Source of the DNA: Pseudanabaena cinerea FACHB-1277 | GTDB lineage: Bacteria > Cyanobacteriota > Cyanobacteriia > Pseudanabaenales > Pseudanabaenaceae | NCBI RefSeq assembly: GCF_014696345.1 | Contig: NZ_JACJPY010000037.1 | Location: 1 to 39,990, forward strand | Reading direction: 5' to 3' | DNA: 39,990 nucleotides | Shown: positions 18,335 through 26,767 of the stretch, in pieces | Layout: every line of letters begins with the position of its first letter | Position numbering within the stretch: position 1 is the first letter of the stretch | Notes under the pieces: model-generated | Databases searched by the model: none | What the model saw: the letters and a program-made list of their open reading frames with translations, nothing else | Told to the model about the DNA's origin: nothing | Translations under genes and position numbers: made by a program

Positions 18335-19351
18335 TTACGAATTATTTTGTGCTGGCAGAGGACTATTAGTTTCTGATGGCTTCACCTCAACTTGCTTATC
18401 AGAACCTTTACCAGTTTTTGCTAAATAGATACCACCGATAATCACGGTAAAGCCTAGCCAATTGATCAAACTTAAGCTTTCGTCAAACAGCACCCATGCC
18501 AGAATTGCCGCAATCACAGGATCTAGCAGAAACACGATCAGAATGAATGTCGAAGAAAAGTGTTTGAGGCTATAGACCGTTAGTCCATGTCCCAAAGCTT
18601 CACAGATCACGGCGAGTCCAAATACGGCAAGCCAACCTGACCAAGAAGCTGGAAAGAATTGCTCTTGATGAAGCAGTATGAGCGGTAACGTCAAATAAGC
18701 GCCCACCAAGCACCGCCACATAAGTATAGTTTGCACTGCAAAATTATTTCGCAGATACTCTAAGATTAAATAAGTGCCTGCATATAAAACGGCACAGCCA
18801 AGAGCAGCCAAATCGCCAACAAGACTATCCTGAGACACCAGTAAATCATCTAATCCTAAAATTGCAGCACCTATGATCGCCAATACCATACCAATCAGAA
18901 ACTTGCGATCAAAAATCCGTTGAAAGAATAACCATGCCCCCAAGGTAGTAAATATTGGACTTAAGCCACCCAATACATTGGCGTTAGCAACACTAGTTTG
19001 CGTCAAAGACCAAGTCCAGAGCAGACGACCCAACATATAGGCTAGGGAGGCTGCCAGTAATAGGGCATAGTCACCTGCATGGTGGGGTTGTTTGGGTATA
19101 GACGGAGTATCAGATTTTTGAGCGCGTAACTGATAGAGTCCATTCCACAATCCAAATATTAGTGCCGCGATCCAAGAGCGATTGAATAAGGTTACATTAA
19201 TGCTCATTTCTATTAGCGAAAATTTGACCAAAATCCCCGTAACCGATAGAGCCAATAAGGCGACAATTAGCAATATGAAGGGAATGACTTTTGATCGAGA
19301 TTGAGCCGATGGGAGACCGATATCTGCTATTTCTTGGTTATTAGTAGTCAT
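18335..19351 (-). CDS. EamA/DMT-superfamily transporter
   Basis: This is a protein of 338 residues with about ten membrane helices arranged as two EamA repeats. The second repeat contains ILVFLLDPVIAAILAWVLF and the conserved LNWLGFTVIIGGIYL end. Drug/metabolite transporters of this type usually export small metabolites. Its start overlaps the last 11 bases of the nucleotidyltransferase gene, so it is translationally coupled as the last gene of the six-gene unit that begins at 25670. Export of the product of that unit is a reasonable inference; the substrate cannot be read. Confidence 0.9.
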   Translation of the reverse strand: MTTNNQEIADIGLPSAQSRSKVIPFILLIVALLALSVTGILVKFSLIEMSINVTLFNRSWIAALIFGLWNGLYQLRAQKSDTPSIPKQPHHAGDYALLLAASLAYMLGRLLWTWSLTQTSVANANVLGGLSPIFTTLGAWLFFQRIFDRKFLIGMVLAIIGAAILGLDDLLVSQDSLVGDLAALGCAVLYAGTYLILEYLRNNFAVQTILMWRCLVGAYLTLPLILLHQEQFFPASWSGWLAVFGLAVICEALGHGLTVYSLKHFSSTFILIVFLLDPVIAAILAWVLFDESLSLINWLGFTVIIGGIYLAKTGKGSDKQVEVKPSETNSPLPAQNNS

Positions 19352-20192
19352 TTAAATTTTCGGTAATTAGGAGTTCATCAAGACTATCGATCAAAGCATT
19401 TATTAGATTGAGGTGGCGATCGCTAAGCTGAGAAGAGTCGAACGTCAGGCATCCTGTTTGATCTGTCTGATTGAGTAAATTTGACAGGTGATTTTCCATA
19501 TCTGGAGGATATTTTGGACAAAGCTGCTTGACAAACTCTACCAAACGTTTCTCCCCAGGATGAGGGACATAATTAACCGCAAAAATAATATCGAAATAAC
19601 TAGCAAGCAAAGCCGTTATTCGATGATTAATACTAAAGTAGTCTCGGCGTTCTATGGCTAATTCTATTTGATGCAAATATGATGAGATGTTTCTGCGGAG
19701 AATCGGATAATTCTTGGCAACGATCGCCTTTCTCAATGGTTCAGGATAGGGCTGATTGGCAAAAGATTGGAGCTGTCTAAACCATCCTGTTTTGTCGTAT
19801 AGAATTTGGGAATGCAAAACATTAGACCAAAAGCAAGTGGTATAGCCAATGCTGGGTTGATGTTTGACTAAAATCGCTTCAAGCTGTGCTTCAATCCAAG
19901 CAGGATCTCGATACATAATGTCTACACCAATACCTGACTCAGTGACGATCCACTCATCGCCATTCTCCCAATATTGGTTGTTAATTTCAACCCTCACAGC
20001 AAATTTTTGAGCGATCGCGGTTCTAATTTGCGGAGGAATTTCCTCGGAAACATAAACATAAAAATCTAAATCTGATCGGCGATCGGCAACGAGACTCGTT
20101 TGAGAACCCGCTAAAACAACAGCCACAACCTGAGCCAAACCGCTAAATTGATCGGCGACTGTTTGAACAAAATCAGCAACTTCTTTTTGCAT
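19341..20192 (-). CDS. nucleotidyltransferase-fold protein (DUF4037/aminoglycoside adenylyltransferase-like)
   Basis: I use the ATG at 20192 (283 residues). A longer frame starts at 20297, but its first 35 residues lie over glucokinase and are not protein-like. The active-site motif is GS at 29-30 followed by DLDFYVYV, with metal-binding D41 and D43, as in the pol-beta nucleotidyltransferase fold. The C-terminal 150 residues are helical, as in aminoglycoside nucleotidyltransferases and DUF4037 proteins. The usual reaction is transfer of AMP to a hydroxyl of a small molecule. It overlaps glucokinase upstream by 20 bases and the exporter downstream by 11, so all three are coupled. Lincosamide or aminoglycoside resistance, or a step in a sugar pathway, are both possible. 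Confidence 0.75.
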   Translation of the reverse strand: MQKEVADFVQTVADQFSGLAQVVAVVLAGSQTSLVADRRSDLDFYVYVSEEIPPQIRTAIAQKFAVRVEINNQYWENGDEWIVTESGIGVDIMYRDPAWIEAQLEAILVKHQPSIGYTTCFWSNVLHSQILYDKTGWFRQLQSFANQPYPEPLRKAIVAKNYPILRRNISSYLHQIELAIERRDYFSINHRITALLASYFDIIFAVNYVPHPGEKRLVEFVKQLCPKYPPDMENHLSNLLNQTDQTGCLTFDSSQLSDRHLNLINALIDSLDELLITENLNDY

Positions 20193-21141
20193 ACCAAGCC
20201 GCCCCCTGTAAGCCTGTGTATTGATTGAGAATAACGTATACAGGTATCGACTGCAAAAAGTTACGCATTTTATCCTTATTAACGAAATTCTCGACAAACA
20301 AGGGCTGGCGCAAACTTGCTAAAATGCGAGGAGCCATCCCCCCACCCAAATAAATTCCGCCAGTACTAAAATACTTAACTGCGGCATTACCCGTTTCCGC
20401 CGCCAAAATTGAGACAAAAAGACGCAGTGCCTCCACGCATATCGGACATTCACTACCCTGAGCAGCTTGATTAATAGCCGCAGCCTTGTCATCAATTTGC
20501 AGATTTTGCTCCAATAATTGAGGACTATCTTTAAACTTGGTATCGCGCAGGAAATTGTAGATCTGCACTAAACCTTGACCACCGAGAATAACCTCATAGC
20601 TCACCCTCTTGTAGTCCCGTTGCGTGTAACAAAGCAGATCCCATTGCTGTTGATCATAGGGACCAAAATCAGAATGTCCACCTTCCGATGGAATTACGTG
20701 GATCTTACCTTCCACTTCAACGATCGCTGCTTCTCCTAAGCTAGTCCCAACGGCAACGACAGCGCGATTACCCCCTGACAACTTATCACCAATATTTAAT
20801 GTTACCAACTCATCGTCCCGCAAAGTTTCCACACCATAGGCTGTGGCTTCCACATCATTGAGTAAACTCACGGGGCTATCAATCAATGTAGCCAATATCT
20901 CGGCATCGATCACTTCCCAAGGAACATTCGTTAATTTACATTTACCCTCTTTGACAGGACCTGGCACACCGAAACAAGCAGCTTTGATGGCATATTTAGT
21001 GTTTTCCAGAAACTGCCGCACCACATCCTGCAAGCTCTTATACTCTTGGCTTTTATAAAGATGTTGATCAAGGATGGTAAGGTTGTCGTCAAATACCGCT
21101 AATCGAACGTTAGTGGCTCCAATGTCGCCTGCTATAATCAT
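20173..21141 (-). CDS. glk: glucokinase
   Basis: This 322-residue protein phosphorylates glucose to glucose-6-phosphate with ATP. Family features are the N-terminal phosphate-binding loop GDIGATNVRLAVF, the sugar-binding block NVPWEVIDAE and LLNDVEATAYG, the adenosine loop VAVGTSLGEAAIV, SEGGHSDFGP with the glucose-contacting Glu and His, and the C-terminal GGIYLGGGMAPRI. The length and all blocks are those of the bacterial Glk family. It lies between the HAD/dehydrogenase fusion and the nucleotidyltransferase, so here it may feed a sugar phosphate to that unit rather than serve only central metabolism. Its gap to the upstream gene holds a heptamer-repeat element. Confidence 0.93.
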   Translation of the reverse strand: MIIAGDIGATNVRLAVFDDNLTILDQHLYKSQEYKSLQDVVRQFLENTKYAIKAACFGVPGPVKEGKCKLTNVPWEVIDAEILATLIDSPVSLLNDVEATAYGVETLRDDELVTLNIGDKLSGGNRAVVAVGTSLGEAAIVEVEGKIHVIPSEGGHSDFGPYDQQQWDLLCYTQRDYKRVSYEVILGGQGLVQIYNFLRDTKFKDSPQLLEQNLQIDDKAAAINQAAQGSECPICVEALRLFVSILAAETGNAAVKYFSTGGIYLGGGMAPRILASLRQPLFVENFVNKDKMRNFLQSIPVYVILNQYTGLQGAAWYAKRSC

Positions 21142-21147
21142 GGTTTA

Positions 21148-21266
21148 ATCAAGGAAAAAGGAAAAAGCTGGATGGTAGGATATTCAATGTTTTTAAGGAA
21201 AAAGTGGAAAGCAAAAAGGAAAAATTCGATTATTTCTTACTTTTTACTTTTTACTTTTTTCTTGAT
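21148..21266. repeat. purine/pyrimidine-split repeat with ACTTTTT heptamers, copy 1
   Basis: The left half is purine-rich (TCAAGGAAAAAGGAAAAAG and GGAAAAAGTGGAAAG-like stretches). The right half carries about three tandem copies of ACTTTTT and ends CTTTTTTCTTGA, an inverted match of the start. It fills the spacer between glucokinase and the upstream fusion gene. A related copy sits in the next spacer at 23105-23187. Confidence 0.6.
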
Positions 21267-21270
21267 CGTT

Positions 21271-23088
21271 TTAGGGGAAGTCTATTACTAAAGCTCGGCA
21301 GTCCGATCGCTGATGGATATCAACTGCATCGGTGGTCAAGTTAGAGGACAAGACTTGATGAGTTATTATAGGACTTAAATCTATTTGTTTTGTACAGATT
21401 AGTTCTAATGCTCTGCGGAAATGCTCTGGCTTGTATCGATAGCTACCATGAATTTTAAGAGAGCGGTAGTGGATGAGGTTAGGATCACCTGTAAATTTTG
21501 TGCCTGGGGGAGTGCCACCAAATTCCACAGCCGTACCGCCACAACGGAGTAGGCTCATCGACTGTTCATAGGTTTGTCGGTTGCCTACTGCTTCTATGAT
21601 CACATCAGCGCCATAGCCCTGCGTTTCTTGATTCACTACCGCTTCTAAGGATTCATGTTGAATATTTACGACCCGAAATGCACCCAAATCTAGGGCTTGT
21701 TGCAGCGCTTCATCATGTTTGCCAGCGATTATAACCTTGGTTGCCCCTTGAAGACGCGCTAACTGCACAAAGGTCAACCCCACGCCCCCATCCCCTAAAA
21801 TCACGACAATATCTGAGTTGCCAATATCTGACTTGCCAATATCTGACTTGCCAATATTAGACAAGTCCATAGCTTGAAGGATGCAGGCAAGGGTCTCAGT
21901 ATAAGCACCCTCCGCATAGGTGATATTTGGAGGAAGTTCAAAAATGCGATCGACCAATGGCGCAGGAACCAATACATACTCAGCCATGCCGCCTGAAGCT
22001 AATAGGGTTGGATTGAGGCAATGTCCCCATTCCTTAACTTGACAATAGTAACATTGACCACAAGGACGTTCGGGATTGAGTGTGACACGCATTCCCACTT
22101 TAACATTGGTGACATTTGCTCCCACCGCTACGACATCACCTGCAAACATCCTACCAAAAATTTCGGGTGGCTGATGCTTGGCATGTCCAACTAAAACTGC
22201 CCGCACGTGCATAGCCGAAAAAAAGCATTTCTTGACTTTAATCAGCACTTCTTCTGTATTCGGTCCAAGGAGATCCACTTGTTCCCATCGGAAATTTTCG
22301 CGCCCAGCACCGTACCAGATCGCCGCCCCCATCTTTGTGGGGATAATTGGCTTGGTTAGGATAACTTTATCTACCCTATTAGATACTTGATCGGGGCTAG
22401 GATCTGCGCGATCAGCAAAGCTAGATAGAGAAATAAAATGCTTTAACCAAGATTCAGTGATCTGGGTGAGTGAGTCTAGTTTGGCATCGGCGATCGCTAG
22501 TCGCGTATCTTCTCTATCCAATGGTGCAGGAATAGCAATACACCGCATGGAAGCAGCTTTGGCACTGATAATGCCGCGAATAGAGTCTTCAAAGGCTATA
22601 CATCTTTGGGGAGCTACACCTAATTTCTCAGCAGTGTGCAGATATACCGCAGGATGGGGTTTGCCGAATGCTTCGTACTGGGCAGAACTGACTACATCAA
22701 AGGCGTTTTCTAAACCTAGTTTATGCAGTACTGCCCCCACTAGGCGCATGGGTGATGATGTTGCCAAGGCTAAGGGCAATTGCAGCCGCCGACAGAGTTG
22801 CACAGCTTCTACGGCTCCATGCAATGGTTGTCCGCAGGTAGCTACCAGTTCACTAACACGACTAATAATCCTTTCGGCTACCACGGTTTGATCGGGAGCT
22901 TTCCAAGGAAATCTTGCATACCAATAACTAACGACTTCATCGGTTCGCAAGCCCATAGTTTGACTACACATACTTAACTCCAAGGGTACGCCTAGATCTT
23001 GGAATACTTCCAGTTCGGCTTTGCACCAGAGAGGTTCGCTGTCAATTAGCAAACCATCCATATCAAAAATTAGGGCTGAATTTAGCAT
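21271..23088 (-). CDS. fusion: HAD phosphatase (YniC/HxpB-like) + zinc-type alcohol dehydrogenase (MDR)
   Basis: The ATG at 23088 is preceded by GGAG at seven bases, so I prefer it (605 residues) to the upstream start at 23127. Residues 1-230 are a HAD sugar-phosphatase or phosphomutase-like domain: DMDGLLIDSEPLW with D9 and D11, TSS motif II near 110, GKPHP with K143, and FEDS with E167/D168. Residues about 255-605 are a medium-chain dehydrogenase with four structural-zinc Cys at 343, 346, 349 and 357 and a nucleotide loop GDGGVG near 432-437. The catalytic-zinc GHE is replaced by GRM (312-314), although a Cys remains at 288. Before the nucleotide loop three SDIG(K/N) repeats come from tandem 18-bp copies. 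A single protein could thus oxidise or reduce and dephosphorylate one sugar. It is co-directional with its neighbours. Confidence 0.9.
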   Translation of the reverse strand: MLNSALIFDMDGLLIDSEPLWCKAELEVFQDLGVPLELSMCSQTMGLRTDEVVSYWYARFPWKAPDQTVVAERIISRVSELVATCGQPLHGAVEAVQLCRRLQLPLALATSSPMRLVGAVLHKLGLENAFDVVSSAQYEAFGKPHPAVYLHTAEKLGVAPQRCIAFEDSIRGIISAKAASMRCIAIPAPLDREDTRLAIADAKLDSLTQITESWLKHFISLSSFADRADPSPDQVSNRVDKVILTKPIIPTKMGAAIWYGAGRENFRWEQVDLLGPNTEEVLIKVKKCFFSAMHVRAVLVGHAKHQPPEIFGRMFAGDVVAVGANVTNVKVGMRVTLNPERPCGQCYYCQVKEWGHCLNPTLLASGGMAEYVLVPAPLVDRIFELPPNITYAEGAYTETLACILQAMDLSNIGKSDIGKSDIGNSDIVVILGDGGVGLTFVQLARLQGATKVIIAGKHDEALQQALDLGAFRVVNIQHESLEAVVNQETQGYGADVIIEAVGNRQTYEQSMSLLRCGGTAVEFGGTPPGTKFTGDPNLIHYRSLKIHGSYRYKPEHFRRALELICTKQIDLSPIITHQVLSSNLTTDAVDIHQRSDCRALVIDFP

Positions 23089-23104
23089 TGCGGATCTCCT
23101 GTAT

Positions 23105-23187
23105 TCAAGGAAAAAGTAGAAAGGCAAAAGGAAAAAGAAAGTAGATTACTTTTTACTTTTTACTTTTTACTTTTTACTTTCCCTTTT
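23105..23187. repeat. purine/pyrimidine-split repeat with ACTTTTT heptamers, copy 2
   Basis: It begins TCAAGGAAAAAG like copy 1, is purine-rich for 40 bases, and then has four tandem ACTTTTT heptamers and a closing TTTCCCTTTT. The right end touches the stop codon of the dehydrogenase gene. It resembles the short tandem heptamer repeats known from filamentous cyanobacteria. Confidence 0.6.
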
Positions 23188-24178
23188 AAGCGTTCATGTC
23201 AACAAAGGTACGAGTACCTAGTTGGGGGTTCCAAGCGGTTAGTTCTTGGGGCAGATTTTGCAGAGAAATCACGCGCCCTAGTAATTGTTCAAAGAAGGCT
23301 TCATCATTGCGAATGTAGTCGATCGCTTTGCCCATAGTCTGCTCAGTCGCACCCGCGAAGGATGTGATTACGGCAATTTCCCGCATAAACAACTCATGGG
23401 GAGAGATCGGCAAAGGGATTCCGACTTTGGGAACACCATAAATGCAGACTAGTCCAGCCTTACGCACAGATGTCAAAGCCGTATCTAAGCCATTGGGAGA
23501 ACCAGAGCATTCAATCACTAAGTGAGCTTTGTCTTTTACGACTTCCGTTATCCTTTCTATCCCCAATTTCTCAGCCCAAAGAATTGGCTGGTTGACGATA
23601 TCATACAATTTGATATTGCCTTGGAATTGAGGAGAATGCGTCAATAAGTAACCGACTAAAGATCCTGACAGTCCACCACCGATAATGAGAGTCGTTGGTT
23701 GGTCAACTGACCACAGATTTGCAGTAGCCAGAATACGTTCTACACCCCTCACCGCACAACTCAAAGGTTCGATGAGAATCCCCAAAGATGGATTAGAAAA
23801 GACAAAGGGGTATAGAGAACTTCTAGGCGCAAGCATTTTTTGGGCATATCCGCCGTTACAGTTTACTCCTAATTCTTGCAAGTTCTGGCAGTGGCTGGTG
23901 AGTCCTTCTTGGCAATAGCTACATTCACCGCAGGAGATTTCGTTGTTGAGGGCAAAGTAAGTCTGTTCATCAGGTATTTGGCAAACAACCTCATGCCCCA
24001 AAATCAATTCTTGACCTTTTGGCAATTGGTTAGGGGCTGTGGCAGTTATTTGTTGATCGGTTTTACAAAGTCCCACAAATTGAACATCGGCGATTACTTC
24101 TCCTGCTTGGGCGATCGCTGGTGTGGGAACATCGCGAATTTCTATTTTGTTAGCTCCGTAGAGAACTGCGGCTTTCAC
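23186..24178 (-). CDS. zinc-dependent medium-chain dehydrogenase
   Basis: This is a protein of 330 residues with a GTG start at 24178 that has GGAG seven bases upstream. The catalytic zinc set is intact: C38 (GLCKTD), H62-E63 (LGHE) and E137 (IEPLSC). The structural zinc Cys are at 83, 86, 89 and 97. The nucleotide-binding loop is IGGGLSGSL near 170. The enzyme should oxidise or reduce a secondary alcohol with NAD(P). The N-terminal domain is slightly short between H62 and the zinc loop. It lies between the class III aminotransferase and the HAD/dehydrogenase fusion; a ketone made here could be the aminotransferase substrate. Confidence 0.9.
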   Translation of the reverse strand: MKAAVLYGANKIEIRDVPTPAIAQAGEVIADVQFVGLCKTDQQITATAPNQLPKGQELILGHEVVCQIPDEQTYFALNNEISCGECSYCQEGLTSHCQNLQELGVNCNGGYAQKMLAPRSSLYPFVFSNPSLGILIEPLSCAVRGVERILATANLWSVDQPTTLIIGGGLSGSLVGYLLTHSPQFQGNIKLYDIVNQPILWAEKLGIERITEVVKDKAHLVIECSGSPNGLDTALTSVRKAGLVCIYGVPKVGIPLPISPHELFMREIAVITSFAGATEQTMGKAIDYIRNDEAFFEQLLGRVISLQNLPQELTAWNPQLGTRTFVDMNA

Positions 24179-24208
24179 TTAATGGCTCCTGTAATTGGTT
24201 TATTAGTT

Positions 24209-24241
24209 AAAGATAGGCGGCGCTTTGCGCCGCTTATCTTT
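24209..24241 (-). terminator. 15-bp hairpin between aminotransferase and dehydrogenase
   Basis: The arms 24209-24223 and 24227-24241 pair with a single G-T wobble around TTT, and the core reads GGCGCTTTGCGCC. It overlaps the stop codon of the aminotransferase. No U-tract follows, so it may attenuate or stabilise rather than fully stop the transcript into the downstream genes. Confidence 0.5.
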
Positions 24242-25670
24242 AGTTATTTAGAACTACTCCTAGTTTTTGGAGTACTTGATCAAGCATCTCAATGACCAAA
24301 TCAATTTCTTGATGGGTGATGTCGAGATAGGGCGCAAATTTAAGGGTGTTGAGATTGTAGCCGCCTGTTTGTAAGATCATGCGCCAGGTTTTGCCCTGCA
24401 CTTTAAAATCATTATCCTGAGCGATCGCGGCGGCTATTTGAGCGGAGTTTTGGTAAGGGATACCCTCCTCATTAGCAAAGGTCATGTTTAGCAACAATCC
24501 CAAGCCATCGACACTATAGACAATAGAATGTTTGGACTGCAACTGTTGCAGCTTTTCTAGGAAATAAGCGCCCTTTTCTGGGACTGACTTCTCGTAGTCC
24601 TGAGACATCATGTATCGCCAAGTACCTAGAGCCGCCGCCGTGCCTAGAGGATGGTTCGCAAAGTTGCTATGGGCGTGCCCGGGGGTGAATACATCTGGAT
24701 GTACTAAATCTTCCCTAGCCCAAACTAGGCTAACTGGACTCAAGCCATTGGTAAAGGATTTGCTGAGGGTAATAATATCGGGAACGAATCCAAAGTGTTC
24801 AAAGGCAAATAATTTCCCTGTACGGTACATCCCCACTTGAATTTCATCGGCAACTACCAACAGCCCTCGATCTTGCAAATCTTGGACAAAGCCTCGATAG
24901 AAATCCTTAGGTGGAATAGTGTAACCACGTCCTTGACAAGGCTCAATCACAACTGCACCAACTTCGGCATCACTAACACTAGCAATACCATAATACTCGT
25001 TGGAAAAAGCTTTACTAATCATGCGAGCACAATATAGGTCGCAGGTTTCTCTCTCCTTTTCGTAGAAGCATTGGGAGCAGTTAGCAAAGGGAAACATGAT
25101 TGCGCGATCGGGAAACTCATTATAGTACTGTCGATAGCGATGACTACTAGAAAGCGATAGAGTGCCAAGAGAGCGCCCATGATAAGCACCCATTAACACA
25201 GCGACCTTATTTTTTTTAGTGTTTTTTCTAACAATTTTGAGCGCATCTTCAACAACCAGAGAACCACCAACATTGAAAGATACACGACCCTTCACACCCG
25301 TTCTTGCATAAATGGCATCAACAACTTCTTTGGCAATTAATAACTTCTCTCGGTGCAAAAAATCTCCACAGGCTTGAGGCAATGTACCCAGTTGCTTAAA
25401 AACTGCTGATTCAATGTAAGGATTGCGATAACCAAAGTTGCAGCTTGAGTGCCACATTCCTGTATCAAAGTAGGTGTTGTTATGATCATCAAACAACAGC
25501 CCACCCTGACACCCCGTAGCCATAATCGGCTTTTCTTGGTAATGAACCGTGTCTCCCCAACTCATGTATTCTTGGTCAATCAAGCGTAGATCATCATGAT
25601 GTGTTGAGCGATTGTTGCCGTTGTTTGGCTCGTCACCTAAAGTAAATCTCGGATTTTCTAACTCTAACAT
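24240..25670 (-). CDS. PLP-dependent class III aminotransferase
   Basis: I choose the ATG at 25670 (476 residues). The longer frame from 25784 adds 38 residues of AT-rich, non-homologous-looking sequence. PLP features are GAYHGRSLGTLSLS, EPCQGRGY, DEIQVGMYRTG with Asp 275, and the Schiff-base lysine 304 in TLSKSFTNGLSP. An insert with CSQC (198, 201) and CDLYC (C210, C214) may bind metal or an iron-sulphur cluster, as the CxxC of some GABA aminotransferases does. The enzyme moves an amino group to an aldehyde or ketone. It is the first gene of the six-gene unit. The lysine and fold type are certain; the substrate is not. Confidence 0.9.
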   Translation of the reverse strand: MLELENPRFTLGDEPNNGNNRSTHHDDLRLIDQEYMSWGDTVHYQEKPIMATGCQGGLLFDDHNNTYFDTGMWHSSCNFGYRNPYIESAVFKQLGTLPQACGDFLHREKLLIAKEVVDAIYARTGVKGRVSFNVGGSLVVEDALKIVRKNTKKNKVAVLMGAYHGRSLGTLSLSSSHRYRQYYNEFPDRAIMFPFANCSQCFYEKERETCDLYCARMISKAFSNEYYGIASVSDAEVGAVVIEPCQGRGYTIPPKDFYRGFVQDLQDRGLLVVADEIQVGMYRTGKLFAFEHFGFVPDIITLSKSFTNGLSPVSLVWAREDLVHPDVFTPGHAHSNFANHPLGTAAALGTWRYMMSQDYEKSVPEKGAYFLEKLQQLQSKHSIVYSVDGLGLLLNMTFANEEGIPYQNSAQIAAAIAQDNDFKVQGKTWRMILQTGGYNLNTLKFAPYLDITHQEIDLVIEMLDQVLQKLGVVLNN

Positions 25671-25885
25671 TCTGTGCCTGGGCTTGTGGATAATGTAATA
25701 TTGGGATTTTATCTTTATTGTGTTTGAATTGTATTTATATGGGATTTCTGAATGATTTATTATAAAATCTTTCACTGAAATCACATTTTAAGTATTTTTA
25801 TGCTACTTAAAAGATTGATCCTATATGCAACGATAGTACAAATATAAGGATTACTGTTGTTTTGAGTTATACAATCGGCGCACTA

Positions 25886-26725
25886 TTAAATATCATCAGG
25901 ATTGATTCCCAACGATCTCAAGTAAGCAGCAAGTTTTTCATTTTTATTACGTTCTTGGAGAGCGACTAAACGCTCTTGCTCCGCGATCGCCTCCGCCTGT
26001 TGTTTAGCCAGCCGCTCTTGCTCCGCGATCACCTCCGCCTCTCGCCTAGCCTGTTGCTCATACAATCTCTCTAACTCAGCAATCGAGCGATCGTGTTCTG
26101 CCTCAGCATAGGATCGCAACATCTGATTAGAAATTGGATCAAAGAAACGAAAGTTTAGACTTGGATATAAATGTAAATCTAAACCTAAAACCTCACTATG
26201 TAATGCTAAAGTTCCATCGGCTAAAACTGAAGAGGCGATCGCCACATATTCTCCATGCTCCAAACGCACACCATTTAACGCGCTAGGTTTCAAGATCTGG
26301 ATGGAAGGATCATATTGAAAATATTCCTTTACACCTAGATATTTATAAATTAATGGGTTCTGTTTACGATCTTTTGTCCTCGTTCCTCTTGAAATTACTT
26401 CCAAAACGAAATCAGGTGCTTTGCCACCATCTTCCCCTATCGTATAGCTAACCCGATCTTCTTTGCTCATTCCAAACACAACAAAAATATCAGGCGCGAC
26501 TCTTTTCTCTACTAAATCTTGCTCATAGCGAATAAATAGATTCCCTGAAACATAGACATTCTGTTGTTTCTCAAACCAAAGTTTTAAAGCTTCAGTGGCA
26601 TAGCTTAAATTTCGACGCTGGATATCGCCTTCGGGCATCGGCTCAAAGTCCTCATCAGGCAGTTCTATTCTTGTTATTAGTTTGCGGCAGGACGCATCCG
26701 CTAAGGACTCGCCAGAAATAGTCAT
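25886..26725 (-). CDS. Uma2 family (DUF820) endonuclease-like protein
   Basis: The ATG at 26725 has GGAG seven bases upstream and gives 279 residues; the frame can extend to 26764. The core shows VAPDIFVVFG, then APDFVLEVISRGTRTKDRKQ, then KYLGVKEYFQYDP. This is the Uma2/DUF820 PD-(D/E)XK pattern with Asp, Glu and the TxxxDxxxK helix. The C-terminal 75 residues are a Glu/Gln/Arg-rich coiled coil. Cyanobacteria carry dozens of paralogues, and their role is mostly unknown. It stands alone between the aminotransferase unit and the phosphate transporter. Confidence 0.85.
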   Translation of the reverse strand: MTISGESLADASCRKLITRIELPDEDFEPMPEGDIQRRNLSYATEALKLWFEKQQNVYVSGNLFIRYEQDLVEKRVAPDIFVVFGMSKEDRVSYTIGEDGGKAPDFVLEVISRGTRTKDRKQNPLIYKYLGVKEYFQYDPSIQILKPSALNGVRLEHGEYVAIASSVLADGTLALHSEVLGLDLHLYPSLNFRFFDPISNQMLRSYAEAEHDRSIAELERLYEQQARREAEVIAEQERLAKQQAEAIAEQERLVALQERNKNEKLAAYLRSLGINPDDI

Positions 26726-26767
26726 AACGGCACTCCAAGTCACGTCTATAACATAACTTAGCATATT

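Noticed and set aside
25671-25784. 38-residue N-terminal extension of the aminotransferase
   Set aside because: It is AT-rich, lacks aminotransferase similarity, and the ATG at 25670 begins the recognisable protein.
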